Below are positions 1 to 6,581 of a stretch of DNA of 22,893 bases, piece by piece. A model generated the notes under the pieces. That model was not told the origin of the DNA. It worked only from the letters and a program-made list of their open reading frames with translations, and searched no databases. How positions within the stretch are numbered: the stretch's first letter is position 1; the number at the start of each line of letters is the position of its first letter. The stretch is from RGEC01 sp044371405 (GTDB lineage Bacteria > Bacteroidota > Bacteroidia > NS11-12g > UBA955): contig JBILTS010000024.1 in the NCBI GenBank assembly GCA_044371405.1, forward strand, positions 1 to 22,893, read 5' to 3'. A program made the translations under genes and the position numbers.

Positions 1-2092
1 CTGCCCATTTATTGGTGAGTGTATCGCGGTAATAAACACCAATATTCATTCCCACATAAATGGTTTGGTGCGCATCCTCGTCTACCACCACAGAGCGGGC
101 CGCAAACGTTGGTAAACCCTGTGATAAATTGATGAAAGTATCACCTCCATCATTGGAGGTTAAAACCCGGTTTGTACTATTATCACAGGTAATCCAAATC
201 TTCATTGGATTGTATTTGCTCACAAAAATGGATGTAACCGTCGCAGGTGCTGTAATGGTCTTAAAGTTAGCCCCTCCATTTGCACTTCGATATAATAAAT
301 TACCTCTTGACGCGTAGATATATTTGGTATTTGAAGATGCAACCGCCAGAACATTCAGGTTGTTATTTATACCTGGAGTAACCTTATTCCAGCTTTTCCC
401 CCCATCATCACTTCGATAAACGCCATTGTAACCACCCCAAATGGTATCTTGATTGCTTGGATGCATAACCAAGGGGGTAACCCAGTTTCCGGTAGCAGGG
501 CGGGTAAGATTAGAAAAACTCGCTCCGGCATTTTCTGTCTTATAAAGTCCACCAAACTGGCTGGTTCCAATGGCCAAATCAGGATCATTGGGTGATGTAA
601 CACAATCCATGCCATCGGCACCCAGCCACTCATACCAAACACGGTCGGTGCGGCGGAAGGTGGTACCATTATCTTGAGCGCCACCCAGTATAATCCTTGG
701 CTCCAAGGGTGAACAGGCAATGCGATAAAACTGCCGAATACCAAGGCCTGTTGATAGCTCTTCCCAATCCCCTCCATTGTCTGAACTCCTAAATATGCCT
801 CCGTCACTGGTGGAATAAAGGTTAGAATTTACCCAAACCAGTGAATGCACGTCGGCATGGTTGTATCCTGTCCAGTTGGGATAGGTCCACACGGTGGTTG
901 CTTCAAAGGTATTACCGGCATCTACCGATTTAAAGCATATAATGCCGGCTATGTGAACCTCATCTGCATTCAGGGGATTGCTGCAAATGGCCAGATCATG
1001 ATTGGCCTGCCCTTTGGTATCGGTACCATCTGCAGAATAGCCAAGATAATTGGTTCCTTTGGAAGCATCACCAACCACAGTAGTTTGAAAAGTTTTACCT
1101 GTATCGTTGGAAACACTGAAACGCCCCATCACACTGCCTGCGGCCTGAAGAGCATACACCCTGGCTGGATTGGCCGCTGAAACTGCCAACAGGGTTCGCC
1201 CTGACCTGAAAATTCCTGCTGCGGAATCTATGCCAGTCCATGTTTTACCCGTATCTATGGAACGACGCACATAAAATGCGCCTCCATTGCCACTGGCATA
1301 CATGATGGCCTTGTTTGCCGGATTAAATTCCACGTCCTCAGAAGTGCTGGTTTCCACACGCTTCCAGGTGGCACCGCCGTTCACAGAGCGCCACAAGCCA
1401 TTGGTAGCAGCACAAAAAACCAGGTTTGAATTATCCGGAAAAATCTTTACCTGCCGACTGCCAGAAGGACCTGAACCCGTGGTAACCCAGGTTTCACCTG
1501 CATTGGTAGATTTTAACACACCGCCGCCTGTAAGTGCAGCGTAAAGGGTATTAGCATTATTCGGATCCATGCATAAATTATACACATCCATCCAGCCGGA
1601 ATTTACAAAATCAATTAACGGTACCCAGGTTTTTGCACCGTCGGTCGTTTTCCAGATGCCGCCACCGGGGCTGCTCACATATATGATATTCTCATCCGCC
1701 GGATTGACCGCCACGGATGTTAATCGCCCCACTCCCGGATTCCAGCTGCTGCTATGATTCCATGTCTTTGGACCCACTTCTTTCCATGTAAAAACACCAC
1801 GGTTTTTCACCCCCATATTTCTAATCGCCTGATGGTAGGCCCTGTCTTCGGTTTCGGGCTCTATGAAATAACCCTTTTCATCCGTATGAAAACGGCGCTC
1901 ATATAACCAGCGCTGGTATTGATTACTGCCGCTTCCTTTGCCGGTTCCATGTTGCTGAAAATAAACTTCTGCCCTGCGCTCAATCTCCTGCAGCGTCAGG
2001 TCTTTTCTGCCCATCAGCGCAAAAATATCTTCCTGGGCCTGTAAACTAAGTAAACAACAATAAAGTGAAAAAAAGAGGAGGTGTTTTCTCAT
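1..2092 (-). CDS. Exported Asp-box (BNR/sortilin-like) repeat protein, 3' end beyond window
   Basis: The minus-strand frame is open from the ATG at 2092 to base 1 (697 codons, no stop), so the C-terminus is missing. Residues 1-19 form a signal peptide (MRKHLLFFSLYCCLLSLQA, then QE). Residues 20-100 are a polar N-terminal segment with LTLQEIERRAEVYF and GTGKGSGSNQYQRW. From about residue 120, blades of a beta-propeller carry Asp-box motifs: KTTDGAKTW (about 147-155), KSTNAGETW, RSVNGGATW, RSIDTGKTW, SNDTGKTF, KSVDAGNTF, RSSDNGGDW, KTENAGASF, RSDDGGKSW, RSANGGANF and TSNDGGDTF. In Bacteroidota such proteins are usually secreted by the type IX system, with a sorting domain at the C-terminus; that part would lie off the window, so this is inference. 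The ligand or substrate is unknown: Asp-box propellers include sialidases, xyloglucanases and VPS10 receptors, and I see no catalytic signature of these. The gene lies 49 bases after the methyltransferase and has its own promoter-like box. Confidence 0.9.
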   Translation of the reverse strand, partial: MRKHLLFFSLYCCLLSLQAQEDIFALMGRKDLTLQEIERRAEVYFQQHGTGKGSGSNQYQRWLYERRFHTDEKGYFIEPETEDRAYHQAIRNMGVKNRGVFTWKEVGPKTWNHSSSWNPGVGRLTSVAVNPADENIIYVSSPGGGIWKTTDGAKTWVPLIDFVNSGWMDVYNLCMDPNNANTLYAALTGGGVLKSTNAGETWVTTGSGPSGSRQVKIFPDNSNLVFCAATNGLWRSVNGGATWKRVETSTSEDVEFNPANKAIMYASGNGGAFYVRRSIDTGKTWTGIDSAAGIFRSGRTLLAVSAANPARVYALQAAGSVMGRFSVSNDTGKTFQTTVVGDASKGTNYLGYSADGTDTKGQANHDLAICSNPLNADEVHIAGIICFKSVDAGNTFEATTVWTYPNWTGYNHADVHSLVWVNSNLYSTSDGGIFRSSDNGGDWEELSTGLGIRQFYRIACSPLEPRIILGGAQDNGTTFRRTDRVWYEWLGADGMDCVTSPNDPDLAIGTSQFGGLYKTENAGASFSNLTRPATGNWVTPLVMHPSNQDTIWGGYNGVYRSDDGGKSWNKVTPGINNNLNVLAVASSNTKYIYASRGNLLYRSANGGANFKTITAPATVTSIFVSKYNPMKIWITCDNSTNRVLTSNDGGDTFINLSQGLPTFAARSVVVDEDAHQTIYVGMNIGVYYRDTLTNKWA

Positions 2093-2106
2093 ATAGGTAA
2101 TCGACA

Positions 2107-2114
2107 CAAATTTA
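2107..2114 (-). promoter_or_regulatory. Candidate -7 promoter box (TAAATTTG) of the Asp-box gene
   Basis: On the minus strand the box TAAATTTG matches the Bacteroidota -7 consensus TAnnTTTG exactly, 14 bases before the ATG at 2092. A clear -33 TTG at usual spacing is not visible. The box overlaps a 7-bp inverted repeat (2113-2131). It suggests the surface protein can be transcribed separately from the upstream methyltransferase. Confidence 0.45.
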
Positions 2115-2131
2115 AGCAATTCTGTTGCTTA
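2113..2131. repeat. 7-bp inverted repeat between methyltransferase and Asp-box gene
   Basis: Arms TAAGCAA (2113-2119) and TTGCTTA (2125-2131) are separated by five bases. There is no U-tract on either strand, so it is a weak terminator candidate. It touches the TAAATTTG promoter box and could equally be an operator. Role inferred only from position. Confidence 0.4.
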
Positions 2132-2141
2132 TCGCTGTCTG

Positions 2142-3026
2142 CTAACGGTAAAACCGCAGGAACGTTCCTGTGGGCAAACTTCTTCCTGCCTTGTCAGTTA
2201 GCAGAAGTTCTCCGCTTTGAAAGTCTTGATTTGGAAAATGCCCGGCAATCATGTTTTCGGTTATCACGGGTGAAAAGCCCATGCTGTAAAGGTTTATCAG
2301 CAAAAAAGAATTTTCTTTTTCCAGCAATTGAGCACACATGCCAATTAAATCATTGATTTGCTTTTCCAGAATCCATTTTTCTCCGTCAGGCCCACGTCCA
2401 TAAGCAGGAGGATCAAGGATAATTCCGTGATAGGTTTTGCCGCGCTTTACCTCTCTCTGAACGAATTTAAAGGCATCTTCCACCACCCAGCGAATATCTT
2501 TCAGTCCGGAGGCCTCCATGTTTTCCTTGCTCCAGCTCACCACTTGCTTCACACTGTCTACGTGGGTAACATCTGCACCTGCAGCACAGCCCGCGAGGGA
2601 GGCACCACCGGTGTAGGCAAACAGATTTAAAACACGCGGACGGTCCACATTGCATTGGGAAATACTATGGGCGATAAATTCCCAGTTTTCGGCCTGTTCA
2701 GGAAACATACCAACATGTTTGAATGACGTTAAAGCCAGCCGCATCCGCAGGTTTAATGCCCCCAACTGATACGAAACCATCCACCTGTCGGGCATCCCCG
2801 GCTTTACCTGCCAGTTACCGGATTCTGCGTCTTTCTCCCCTTTTCGAAAAAACGATGCATGGGCCTGTTTTTGCCATTCAGATTCGGGCATGGCCTTATC
2901 CCATACTGCTTGCGGCTCGGGCCTGCGAAGCACATATTTGCCAAACCGCTCCAGTTTTTCAAAACCACCGGTGTCCAGCAGTTCATAATCGGGCAAATGG
3001 GCAGGCACCACGCGGCGAAAGGTCAT
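2142..3026 (-). CDS. Class I SAM-dependent methyltransferase (RlmI/RlmK-like, COG1092 type)
   Basis: A 294-residue methyltransferase if started at MTFRRVVPAH (ATG at 3026). The frame stays open upstream to 3101, but that extension has no family resemblance and overlaps the promoter-like box. Motif I is NLFAYTGGASLAGCAAGA, followed by an acidic residue after strand 2 (THVDSVKQ), a motif III region (VVEDAFKFV) and motif IV ILDPPAYGRGP. The DPP motif and the NLFAYTGG loop are typical of the 23S rRNA methyltransferase family that includes RlmI and RlmK; the N-terminal PUA domain of RlmI is absent. I see no active-site cysteine next to DPP as in m5C enzymes, so a guanine-N or other rRNA base target is more likely, but the substrate cannot be fixed from sequence. 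It is flanked upstream by a strong terminator and downstream by the Asp-box gene. Confidence 0.9.
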   Translation of the reverse strand: MTFRRVVPAHLPDYELLDTGGFEKLERFGKYVLRRPEPQAVWDKAMPESEWQKQAHASFFRKGEKDAESGNWQVKPGMPDRWMVSYQLGALNLRMRLALTSFKHVGMFPEQAENWEFIAHSISQCNVDRPRVLNLFAYTGGASLAGCAAGADVTHVDSVKQVVSWSKENMEASGLKDIRWVVEDAFKFVQREVKRGKTYHGIILDPPAYGRGPDGEKWILEKQINDLIGMCAQLLEKENSFLLINLYSMGFSPVITENMIAGHFPNQDFQSGELLLTDKAGRSLPTGTFLRFYR

Positions 3027-3030
3027 GGTG

Positions 3031-3038
3031 CAAAGATA
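3031..3038 (-). promoter_or_regulatory. Candidate -7 box (TATCTTTG) of the methyltransferase gene
   Basis: TATCTTTG on the minus strand matches TAnnTTTG and lies only four bases before the ATG at 3026. A TTTTTG run 15 bases further upstream could be a short-spaced -33 element. If used, transcription would begin at or near the start codon, giving a leaderless or near-leaderless mRNA. It also supports 3026 over the upstream in-frame ATG at 3101, which would lie 5' of the promoter. Confidence 0.5.
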
Positions 3039-3080
3039 AGGAGCCGATTCGGACAAAAAGTGTAAATACCAGGCCCTATG

Positions 3081-3112
3081 AATAAAAATGCCCGCCAACA
3101 ACTGACGGGCAT
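3081..3112 (-). terminator. Intrinsic terminator after the FKBP-like gene
   Basis: On the minus strand a 10-bp stem (ATGCCCGTCA / TGGCGGGCAT, one G-U pair) with loop GTTGT is followed by TTTTATT. It lies 22 bases after the FKBP-like stop and closes the ABC-F/FKBP transcription unit. Confidence 0.85.
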
Positions 3113-3134
3113 CTCTACTTATTCAAGAATAAAA

Positions 3135-3857
3135 TTATTTACCGGCCGGCTGTTTCCCCGCTTTCAGCGACAGAAACTCCACCTCAAAAATGGCAATGCC
3201 ATACATTTCATCAAAGCTTTTTACATATTGGCTCAGCGGCGAAGTGGCATCCATGGGAGCATACACTTCAAACTTGGCACCGGCAGCAGATTTCTCAAAC
3301 GCTTCCATCAATGCAGGGGTCATGGCAAATCCGGTAAGATCACTGGTGATGCCCCCAGGTTGCCTGTCTTTGGTATTGAAAAGCACGGTTCCTTTTTGGG
3401 TTTTGGCTACCATATTGCAGGTAATGGTGTCATACTTTCCGGGTGTTGCTCCGGTTCCGGCCGCTATAACCTTGTATTGTCCATTCGCTGCAAGTTTAAT
3501 CACACCGGGCTTCTTGGCATTGTCTGCCAACCATTTGACAGCCGCTTCTTTCAACGACTTAGACTTCTTTTCGCGTTCCTTGGTCATGTAAGCCGTCTGA
3601 ACGCGCTGCAAATCTTTTTCCGAAACAGCATAACCGCTGTCTTTGTTCAGGGCCTCTTCAATACCCTTTATGAGCGAACTGTAGTCAATATTGTCTACAC
3701 CACTGCCCTTCATGTATTTCCCCACCTGGTAGCCAACAGTGTAGCTGAAAGAATCTGATGATGTCTTTAAAGTTTTGCCCGGATTTACTTTTTTTCCGCC
3801 ACAGGATGCAATTGTCAATATGGCAATCAATCCCACGATTTTACTTGTATTTTTCAT
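3135..3857 (-). CDS. FKBP-type peptidyl-prolyl isomerase-like lipoprotein with degenerate active site
   Basis: 240 residues from the ATG at 3857. This start was chosen because it gives a clean lipoprotein signal MKNTSKIVGLIAILTIASC with lipid-accepting Cys19; the longer frame to 3938 would bury it. Residues 30-105 resemble the helical N-terminal domain of FkpA-type FKBPs (SYTVGYQVGKYMKG). Residues 120-232 follow the FKBP fold (NGQYKVIAAGTGATPG to IFEVEFLSL). Aligned by eye to canonical FKBP, the catalytic-pocket positions differ: the VHYTG tyrosine position is Met (CNMVAK), VFDSS is LFNTK (Asp to Asn), and the conserved Trp of VIPGW is replaced (MTPALMEAF). The protein is therefore probably an anchored periplasmic chaperone or binding protein with little isomerase activity. 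It starts 22 bases after the ABC-F stop, so both are probably co-transcribed, and ends at a strong terminator. Confidence 0.85.
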   Translation of the reverse strand: MKNTSKIVGLIAILTIASCGGKKVNPGKTLKTSSDSFSYTVGYQVGKYMKGSGVDNIDYSSLIKGIEEALNKDSGYAVSEKDLQRVQTAYMTKEREKKSKSLKEAAVKWLADNAKKPGVIKLAANGQYKVIAAGTGATPGKYDTITCNMVAKTQKGTVLFNTKDRQPGGITSDLTGFAMTPALMEAFEKSAAGAKFEVYAPMDATSPLSQYVKSFDEMYGIAIFEVEFLSLKAGKQPAGK

Positions 3858-3879
3858 GTTTTTTTTGTATATTATTGAT

Positions 3880-5502
3880 TTATTTGACAGCACCATACAA
3901 CTCTGCCCTTCGCTGCTGCACGGCATCATCTTCAGCAAATTCCTCGTAGGTCATGTATTTGTCGATCATGCCATTGGGGGTAATTTCAATGATACGGTTG
4001 GCAACTGTATTGATTACTTCCTGGTCATGGCTATGCATAAGCACAATACCGGCAAAATCAATAAGTCCGTTGTTTAATGCCTGAATACTTTCAAGATCCA
4101 AGTGGTTGGTGGGTTCGTCAAAAATTCCCACGTTTGGATTTTCTATCATCATTTTACTGAGCATGCAGCGTACCTTCTCGCCACCTGAAAGCACATTACA
4201 CATCTTTTGGGTTTCTTCCCCGCTAAACAACATCCTGCCTAGGAAGCCCCTGATAAAGGTTTCATCTTTTTCGGCACTGTACTGACGAAGCCAGTCAACC
4301 AAATTAATGGGTTTTTCAAAGTACTCGCTGTTATCGTTGGGCAGGTAACCCATTTTCACAGTCACACCCCATTTTACTTCACCTGAATCGGGCTTTACTT
4401 CCCCCCAGAGAATTTTGAATAATGTATTAAGTGCCAGGGTGTTTCTGCTTAAAAAGGCAATTTTATCACCCTTATTCACCGTAAAGTTGATGTTGCCAAA
4501 AAGTTTGGTTCCACCCACGCTGCAGGATACATTGTCGAGCGTAAGAATCTGGTCTCCAACCTCCCTTTCCTGTTTGAAAATAATACCGGGATAACGGCGG
4601 GTACTGGGCTGAATCTCTTCAATATCGAGCTTTTCCAGCATTTTCTTACGGGCAGTTGCCTGACGGCTTTTGGCCACGTTGGCACTAAATCGGGCAATAA
4701 ACTCTTGCAACTCCTTCTTCTTCTCTTCGGCCTTCTTATTTTGGTCGCTGCGCTGTCTGAGGGCCAACTGCGAGCTTTGGTACCAAAACGAATAGTTCCC
4801 CGAAAATATCTTGATTCGACTGTAATCGATATCGCACACGTGTGTGCACACATTGTCCAGGAAGTGTCGGTCGTGGCTCACCACCAGTACTGTATTTTCG
4901 AATCCGGCCAGAAACTCTTCAAGCCAACGAATAGTTTCAACATCCAGATCGTTGGTAGGTTCGTCCATCAGTAGCACATCCGGATTACCAAACAGTGCCT
5001 GGGCTAGCAAAACACGCACTTTCTGGTTACCGCTCAGTTCCTTCATCAGTTTCTCGTGCCACGCCTCCGCAATACCAAGATTGCTCAGCAATGTAGCAGC
5101 GTCGCTCTCAGCATTCCAGCCATCCATTTCGGCAAATTGCGCTTCCAGTTCGCTGGCCCGCATACCGTCTTCATCCGTAAAATCAGCTTTGGCGTACAGC
5201 GCATCTTTTTCTTCCATGATGGCCCACAAACGGTGATGGCCCCGCAGCACTGTCTGCAATACCGGAATCTCATCGAATTCAAAGTGATTCTGTTTTAAAA
5301 CCGCCATTCGCTTGCCGGGCTCCAGATCCACCGAGCCGGTGTTGGGCTCAATTTCACCTGCAATGATTTTCACCAAAGTAGATTTCCCGGCACCATTGGC
5401 ACCGATAATACCATAGCAGTTTCCGGCTGTGAATTTTAAGTTTACATCTTCAAATAAAATCCGTTTGCCGAAGCGAAGTGAAATGTTGGATACCGTTAAC
5501 AT
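3880..5502 (-). CDS. ABC-F family ATPase, YbiT type
   Basis: 540 residues, a soluble protein with two ATP-binding domains and no membrane segment. ABC-F proteins act on the ribosome at the E site. Domain 1 has Walker A GANGAGKST (34-42), signature LSGNQ (157-161), Walker B VLLMDEPTNDLD and switch SHDRH. The interdomain linker (about 242-315) holds RFSANVAKSRQATARKKMLEK, which closely resembles the E. coli YbiT linker, as do the N-terminus and the FLGRMLFSGEE segment. Domain 2 has signature LSGGEK (438-443), Walker B FDEPTNHLD and SHD, but its Walker A position reads SRNTLALNT (352-360), lacking the P-loop glycines and lysine. The protein may thus bind or hydrolyse ATP asymmetrically. The start at 5502 matches the family start MLxVSN. 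It is first in a two-gene unit with the FKBP-like lipoprotein. Confidence 0.93.
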   Translation of the reverse strand: MLTVSNISLRFGKRILFEDVNLKFTAGNCYGIIGANGAGKSTLVKIIAGEIEPNTGSVDLEPGKRMAVLKQNHFEFDEIPVLQTVLRGHHRLWAIMEEKDALYAKADFTDEDGMRASELEAQFAEMDGWNAESDAATLLSNLGIAEAWHEKLMKELSGNQKVRVLLAQALFGNPDVLLMDEPTNDLDVETIRWLEEFLAGFENTVLVVSHDRHFLDNVCTHVCDIDYSRIKIFSGNYSFWYQSSQLALRQRSDQNKKAEEKKKELQEFIARFSANVAKSRQATARKKMLEKLDIEEIQPSTRRYPGIIFKQEREVGDQILTLDNVSCSVGGTKLFGNINFTVNKGDKIAFLSRNTLALNTLFKILWGEVKPDSGEVKWGVTVKMGYLPNDNSEYFEKPINLVDWLRQYSAEKDETFIRGFLGRMLFSGEETQKMCNVLSGGEKVRCMLSKMMIENPNVGIFDEPTNHLDLESIQALNNGLIDFAGIVLMHSHDQEVINTVANRIIEITPNGMIDKYMTYEEFAEDDAVQQRRAELYGAVK

Positions 5503-5520
5503 ATTTGCTTAAAAGGGCTG

Positions 5521-5528
5521 CAAAATTA
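5521..5528 (-). promoter_or_regulatory. Candidate -7 box (TAATTTTG) of the ABC-F gene
   Basis: TAATTTTG on the minus strand matches TAnnTTTG, 18 bases before the ABC-F ATG. No convincing -33 element is seen. It lies in the 208-base divergent region shared with ssb. Confidence 0.5.
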
Positions 5529-5657
5529 ATGATAATACATAAACTTTTCGCAGTTTAGGCGGCTTTTCCATGACAACAACATTCAATTACAAACGACAAC
5601 AAATACTTGCAACCGAAAGTAACTGTTTCATTACCGAATGAGATGTCTGAGGTTATT

Positions 5658-5665
5658 CAACTTTG
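5658..5665 (+). promoter_or_regulatory. Possible -7 box (CAACTTTG) of ssb
   Basis: CAACTTTG matches TAnnTTTG at seven of eight positions (first base C). It lies 45 bases before the preferred ssb start. Weak support only. Confidence 0.25.
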
Positions 5666-5710
5666 CATCAACAAATTTTTCGAAAACAAATATTTTAAAT
5701 GTTAAATCGT

Positions 5711-6130
5711 ATGACAAACTTAGTTAATTCCGTTAGATTAATCGGCAATGTAGGCCGCACACCCGAAGTGAAAGAATTTGGCACCGGCCGTAAAAAAGCA
5801 GCCATGAGCATGGCCACCACCGAGAAACGCCGCATGGAAAACGGCGACTACACAACCCACACAGAATGGCACAACCTGATATGTTGGGGAAAGCAGGCCG
5901 ATGTGGTAGAGCGCTTCGTTAAAAAAGGCAGCCGACTGGCCATTGAAGGCAAGCTTGCCCACCGGGAATACACCGGCTCAGATGGGCAAAAACGTTACAT
6001 CACCGAAATTGTGGTACATGAGATCACATTCGTCGACGGACGTAAATCCGATGGACAAGCTGAAAGCACCAATACAGATACTACAACAGCCGAAAAATCA
6101 GATAAAACCAAGAATAAACTTCCGTTTTAG
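5711..6130 (+). CDS. ssb: Single-stranded DNA-binding protein
   Basis: 139 residues from the ATG at 5711. This start gives MTNLVNSVRLIGNVG, aligning with Bacteroidota SSBs that begin about seven residues before the VxLIGN strand; an in-frame ATG at 5699 would add only MLNR. The OB fold carries the expected features: RLIGNVGRTPEV, TEWHNLICWGKQADVVERFVKKGSRLAIEGKL, and a YITEIVVHEITFVDG strand. SSB coats single-stranded DNA in replication and repair and recruits partners through its C-terminal tip. The last residues are KNKLPF: the hydrophobic LPF end is kept, but the acidic residues that precede it in canonical tips (DDDIPF) are replaced by lysines and asparagine. The gene is monocistronic, with a hairpin terminator 27 bases downstream. 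Confidence 0.95.
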   Translation: MTNLVNSVRLIGNVGRTPEVKEFGTGRKKAAMSMATTEKRRMENGDYTTHTEWHNLICWGKQADVVERFVKKGSRLAIEGKLAHREYTGSDGQKRYITEIVVHEITFVDGRKSDGQAESTNTDTTTAEKSDKTKNKLPF

Positions 6131-6157
6131 AACACTTGCGTGTTGTGTTTTCATGGG

Positions 6158-6190
6158 GCCTGCGGCGTAAGTGCCGCGGGCTTTTTTATT
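6158..6190 (+). terminator. Intrinsic terminator of ssb
   Basis: A 9-bp stem (GCCTGCGGC / GCCGCGGGC, one T-G pair) with loop GTAAGT is followed by CTTTTTTATT. The T-tract overlaps the last codons and stop of the convergent DCC gene. On the opposite strand there is no U-tract after the hairpin, so it is efficient mainly for ssb. Confidence 0.85.
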
Positions 6191-6581
6191 TTAGAAATCT
6201 AGATAAATCAATACTGGATGGAATTTCACACATTTCTCTTTTCCCCCACCACCGGTATCGATTTTGGGCAATCAAATCGTATCCCCAGTTACACAACCTT
6301 TGTGGCAGAATACCCAAAACAGCCGTCAAACTATAAGGGAAGCCCATTTTTTTCAGCACCTCAAATACTGCACTGCTTTTGATGTAAACTTGTTCCCCAT
6401 CAAGCAACACCACTGTATTCGAATTAATCAGTTCTTTTGACAATTGCACTGCTGCCGTTTCACCCTGCAAGGGTGCAAAAGCAAAAAGTCGCTTTTTATC
6501 CCGCTTCGCCACAAACCGAACCACCCGGTGACATAAATTACAATGCCCGTCGTAAAATAAAATGAGCGCTTTTGAGGGCAT
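6186..6581 (-). CDS. DCC-family thiol-disulfide oxidoreductase-like protein (DUF393)
   Basis: 131 residues. The N-terminus LILFYDGHCNLCHRVVRF contains the DGxCxxC motif that defines the DCC1-like (DUF393) family, with Cys14 and Cys17 as a thioredoxin-type redox pair. The rest fits the family: VVLLDGEQVYIKSSAVFEVLKKMG in the middle, then YDLIAQNRYRWWGKRE near the C-terminus. No signal peptide is visible, so it is probably cytoplasmic. The biological substrate of the family is not established. Its ATG (6579-6581) shares one base with the stop of the upstream DUF4175 gene (TAATG), a sign of translational coupling, so the two may work together. It ends in the T-tract of the ssb terminator. Confidence 0.9.
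   Translation of the reverse strand: MPSKALILFYDGHCNLCHRVVRFVAKRDKKRLFAFAPLQGETAAVQLSKELINSNTVVLLDGEQVYIKSSAVFEVLKKMGFPYSLTAVLGILPQRLCNWGYDLIAQNRYRWWGKREMCEIPSSIDLSRFLK

Noticed and set aside
367..807. 146-codon minus-strand frame
   Set aside because: It lies in a different frame from the continuous Asp-box protein (1-2092), whose repeats run straight through this stretch.
845..1757. Plus-strand frames opposite the Asp-box gene
   Set aside because: Shadow frames; the minus strand encodes regular Asp-box blades over the entire interval.
3078..3758. 226-codon plus-strand open frame
   Set aside because: It is antisense to the FKBP-like gene and its terminator; no family resemblance, low-complexity composition, and the minus strand codes for a clear lipoprotein.
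5503..5710. Small RNA or leader peptide between the ABC-F gene and ssb
   Set aside because: Only short palindromes (for example TTTTCGAAAA at 5677) and promoter-like boxes are seen; no terminator or coding pattern.
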